From the NCBI GenBank assembly GCA_041691815.1, contig JBEPTZ010000192.1, forward strand, positions 1 through 6,158: a stretch of 6,158 bases of DNA, given 5' to 3'. A model generated the notes under the pieces. The model had not been told where the DNA came from and made no database searches. It saw only the letters and a program-made list of their open reading frames with translations. Below are positions 5,788 to 6,158 of the stretch, piece by piece; within the stretch, counting starts at the first letter, position 1, and every line of letters begins with the position of its first letter. The position numbers and the translations under genes are program-made. Origin of the DNA: 70-18 sp041691815. GTDB lineage: Bacteria > Pseudomonadota > Alphaproteobacteria > Acetobacterales > Acetobacteraceae.

Positions 5788-5816
5788 TTGCAGCGAACTG
5801 CCAGCGTCACTACAAC
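5788..5816 (+). promoter_or_regulatory. Candidate promoter for the right-edge gene, possibly giving a leaderless mRNA
   Basis: TTGCAG (5788-5793, three of six bases of the -35 consensus), a 17-base spacer and TACAAC (5811-5816, four of six of the -10 consensus). The predicted transcription start near 5823 falls almost on the ATG at 5825. No Shine-Dalgarno sequence precedes that ATG, so the two observations agree with a leaderless transcript. The matches are weak. Confidence 0.3.
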
Positions 5817-5824
5817 TAACATCA

Positions 5825-6158
5825 ATGCACCAAGCCACCCCCGCCACCGCGCTCGGCCAACGCTATCTCCCGCACATCGCCGATCTCTGCGCCCGGCTGG
5901 CCGAAGTCGCCGCGCGCCATCGGGCGTTAGCGCCGCTGCTGGTGCTGGTCTGGTTCCGTCTGCGCCGCACCCTGGCCCGGCTCGACCGTCTCGCGTGCCG
6001 CTGGCAGCAGGGCCGCCTCCGCCCGCATCTGCGCCGCAGCCAAGCCCGGCGCCGGCCGCCGCATCTCCATCCGGCCGATGCCTGGCGCCCCCGCCGCACC
6101 CCCCAGGGCCATGCCTGGCTGATCCGCCTGCACCAGCCGCTGGCGCAATTCGCGCCGC
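5825..6158 (+). CDS. Arg/Pro-rich protein of unknown function, 3' end outside window
   Basis: The frame from the ATG at 5825 is open for 111 codons and runs off the right edge without a stop. Residues 1-60 look helical: RYLPHIADLCARLAEVAARH, then LAPLLVLVWFRLRRTLARLDRLACRW. A basic, Pro- and His-containing linker follows (about 61-92), then a conserved-looking AWLIRLHQPLAQFAP stretch (97-111). About 21 of the 111 residues are Arg. No signal peptide, known fold or catalytic motif is evident; the single short hydrophobic patch (38-44) is too brief for a confident membrane segment. From memory, Acetobacteraceae genomes carry families of such proteins ending in a Leu/Ala-rich tail, often with several paralogs, with no assigned role; I could not check this here. 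No Shine-Dalgarno is seen before the ATG. Module B separates it from the upstream gene, so it is probably transcribed independently. Confidence 0.65.
   Translation, partial: MHQATPATALGQRYLPHIADLCARLAEVAARHRALAPLLVLVWFRLRRTLARLDRLACRWQQGRLRPHLRRSQARRRPPHLHPADAWRPRRTPQGHAWLIRLHQPLAQFAP

Noticed and set aside
5560..5847. Small open frames through module B on both strands
   Set aside because: Their sequence is dictated by the inverted repeat (Lys/Phe/Ser-rich stretches from the A and T tracts); no ribosome site or family support.

Overview
The window is a GC-rich chromosomal segment with dense, mostly short-spaced genes. It most likely comes from an alphaproteobacterium of the Acetobacteraceae. 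This placement is inferred from three things: the GC bias, the A/T-rich hairpin repeats in intergenic gaps (GTTCTTTTTT/AAAAAAGAAC and CTTCTTTTTG/CAAAAAGAAG, flanking AAAACTTT-CATCC arms), and a partial Arg/Pro-rich protein at the right edge of a kind I associate with that family. The genus cannot be named from the sequence.

Layout, left to right. (1) Bases 2-1162 (+) hold nearly all of a YcaQ/AlkZ-like DNA glycosylase whose first codons lie outside the window. (2) Bases 1149-1270 hold repeat module A, a two-armed inverted repeat between convergent genes, which supplies the glycosylase's last residues and its stop codon. (3) Bases 4219-1278 (-) hold a three-gene cluster, in transcription order: an enoyl-CoA hydratase/isomerase with both catalytic glutamates, an MmgE/PrpD-family protein 3 bp downstream, and a DUF1028 Ntn-hydrolase-fold protein 62 bp further on. 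(4) A 92-bp divergent control region (4220-4311) holds a plausible promoter for the minus operon and two short palindromes. (5) Bases 4312-5532 (+) hold a CaiB/BaiF (class III) CoA-transferase with its catalytic Asp. (6) A 292-bp gap (5533-5824) holds short degenerate repeats and repeat module B, the reverse-complement twin of module A. (7) From 5825 to the right edge runs the start of an uncharacterised Arg-rich protein.

The four divergent genes look like one catabolic unit. The CoA-transferase would activate a carboxylic acid, the crotonase would hydrate or isomerise the acyl-CoA, and the MmgE/PrpD protein would dehydrate, isomerise or decarboxylate a hydroxy- or tricarboxylic acid. The DUF1028 protein may be an accessory hydrolase. 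The substrate cannot be read from the sequence.

The most unusual material is the pair of modules. Their arms are almost identical (42/42 and 38/39 bases), their cores are unrelated, they lie in opposite orientation, and they bracket exactly the four-gene metabolic block. A one-base difference between the two copies creates the stop codon of the glycosylase gene.
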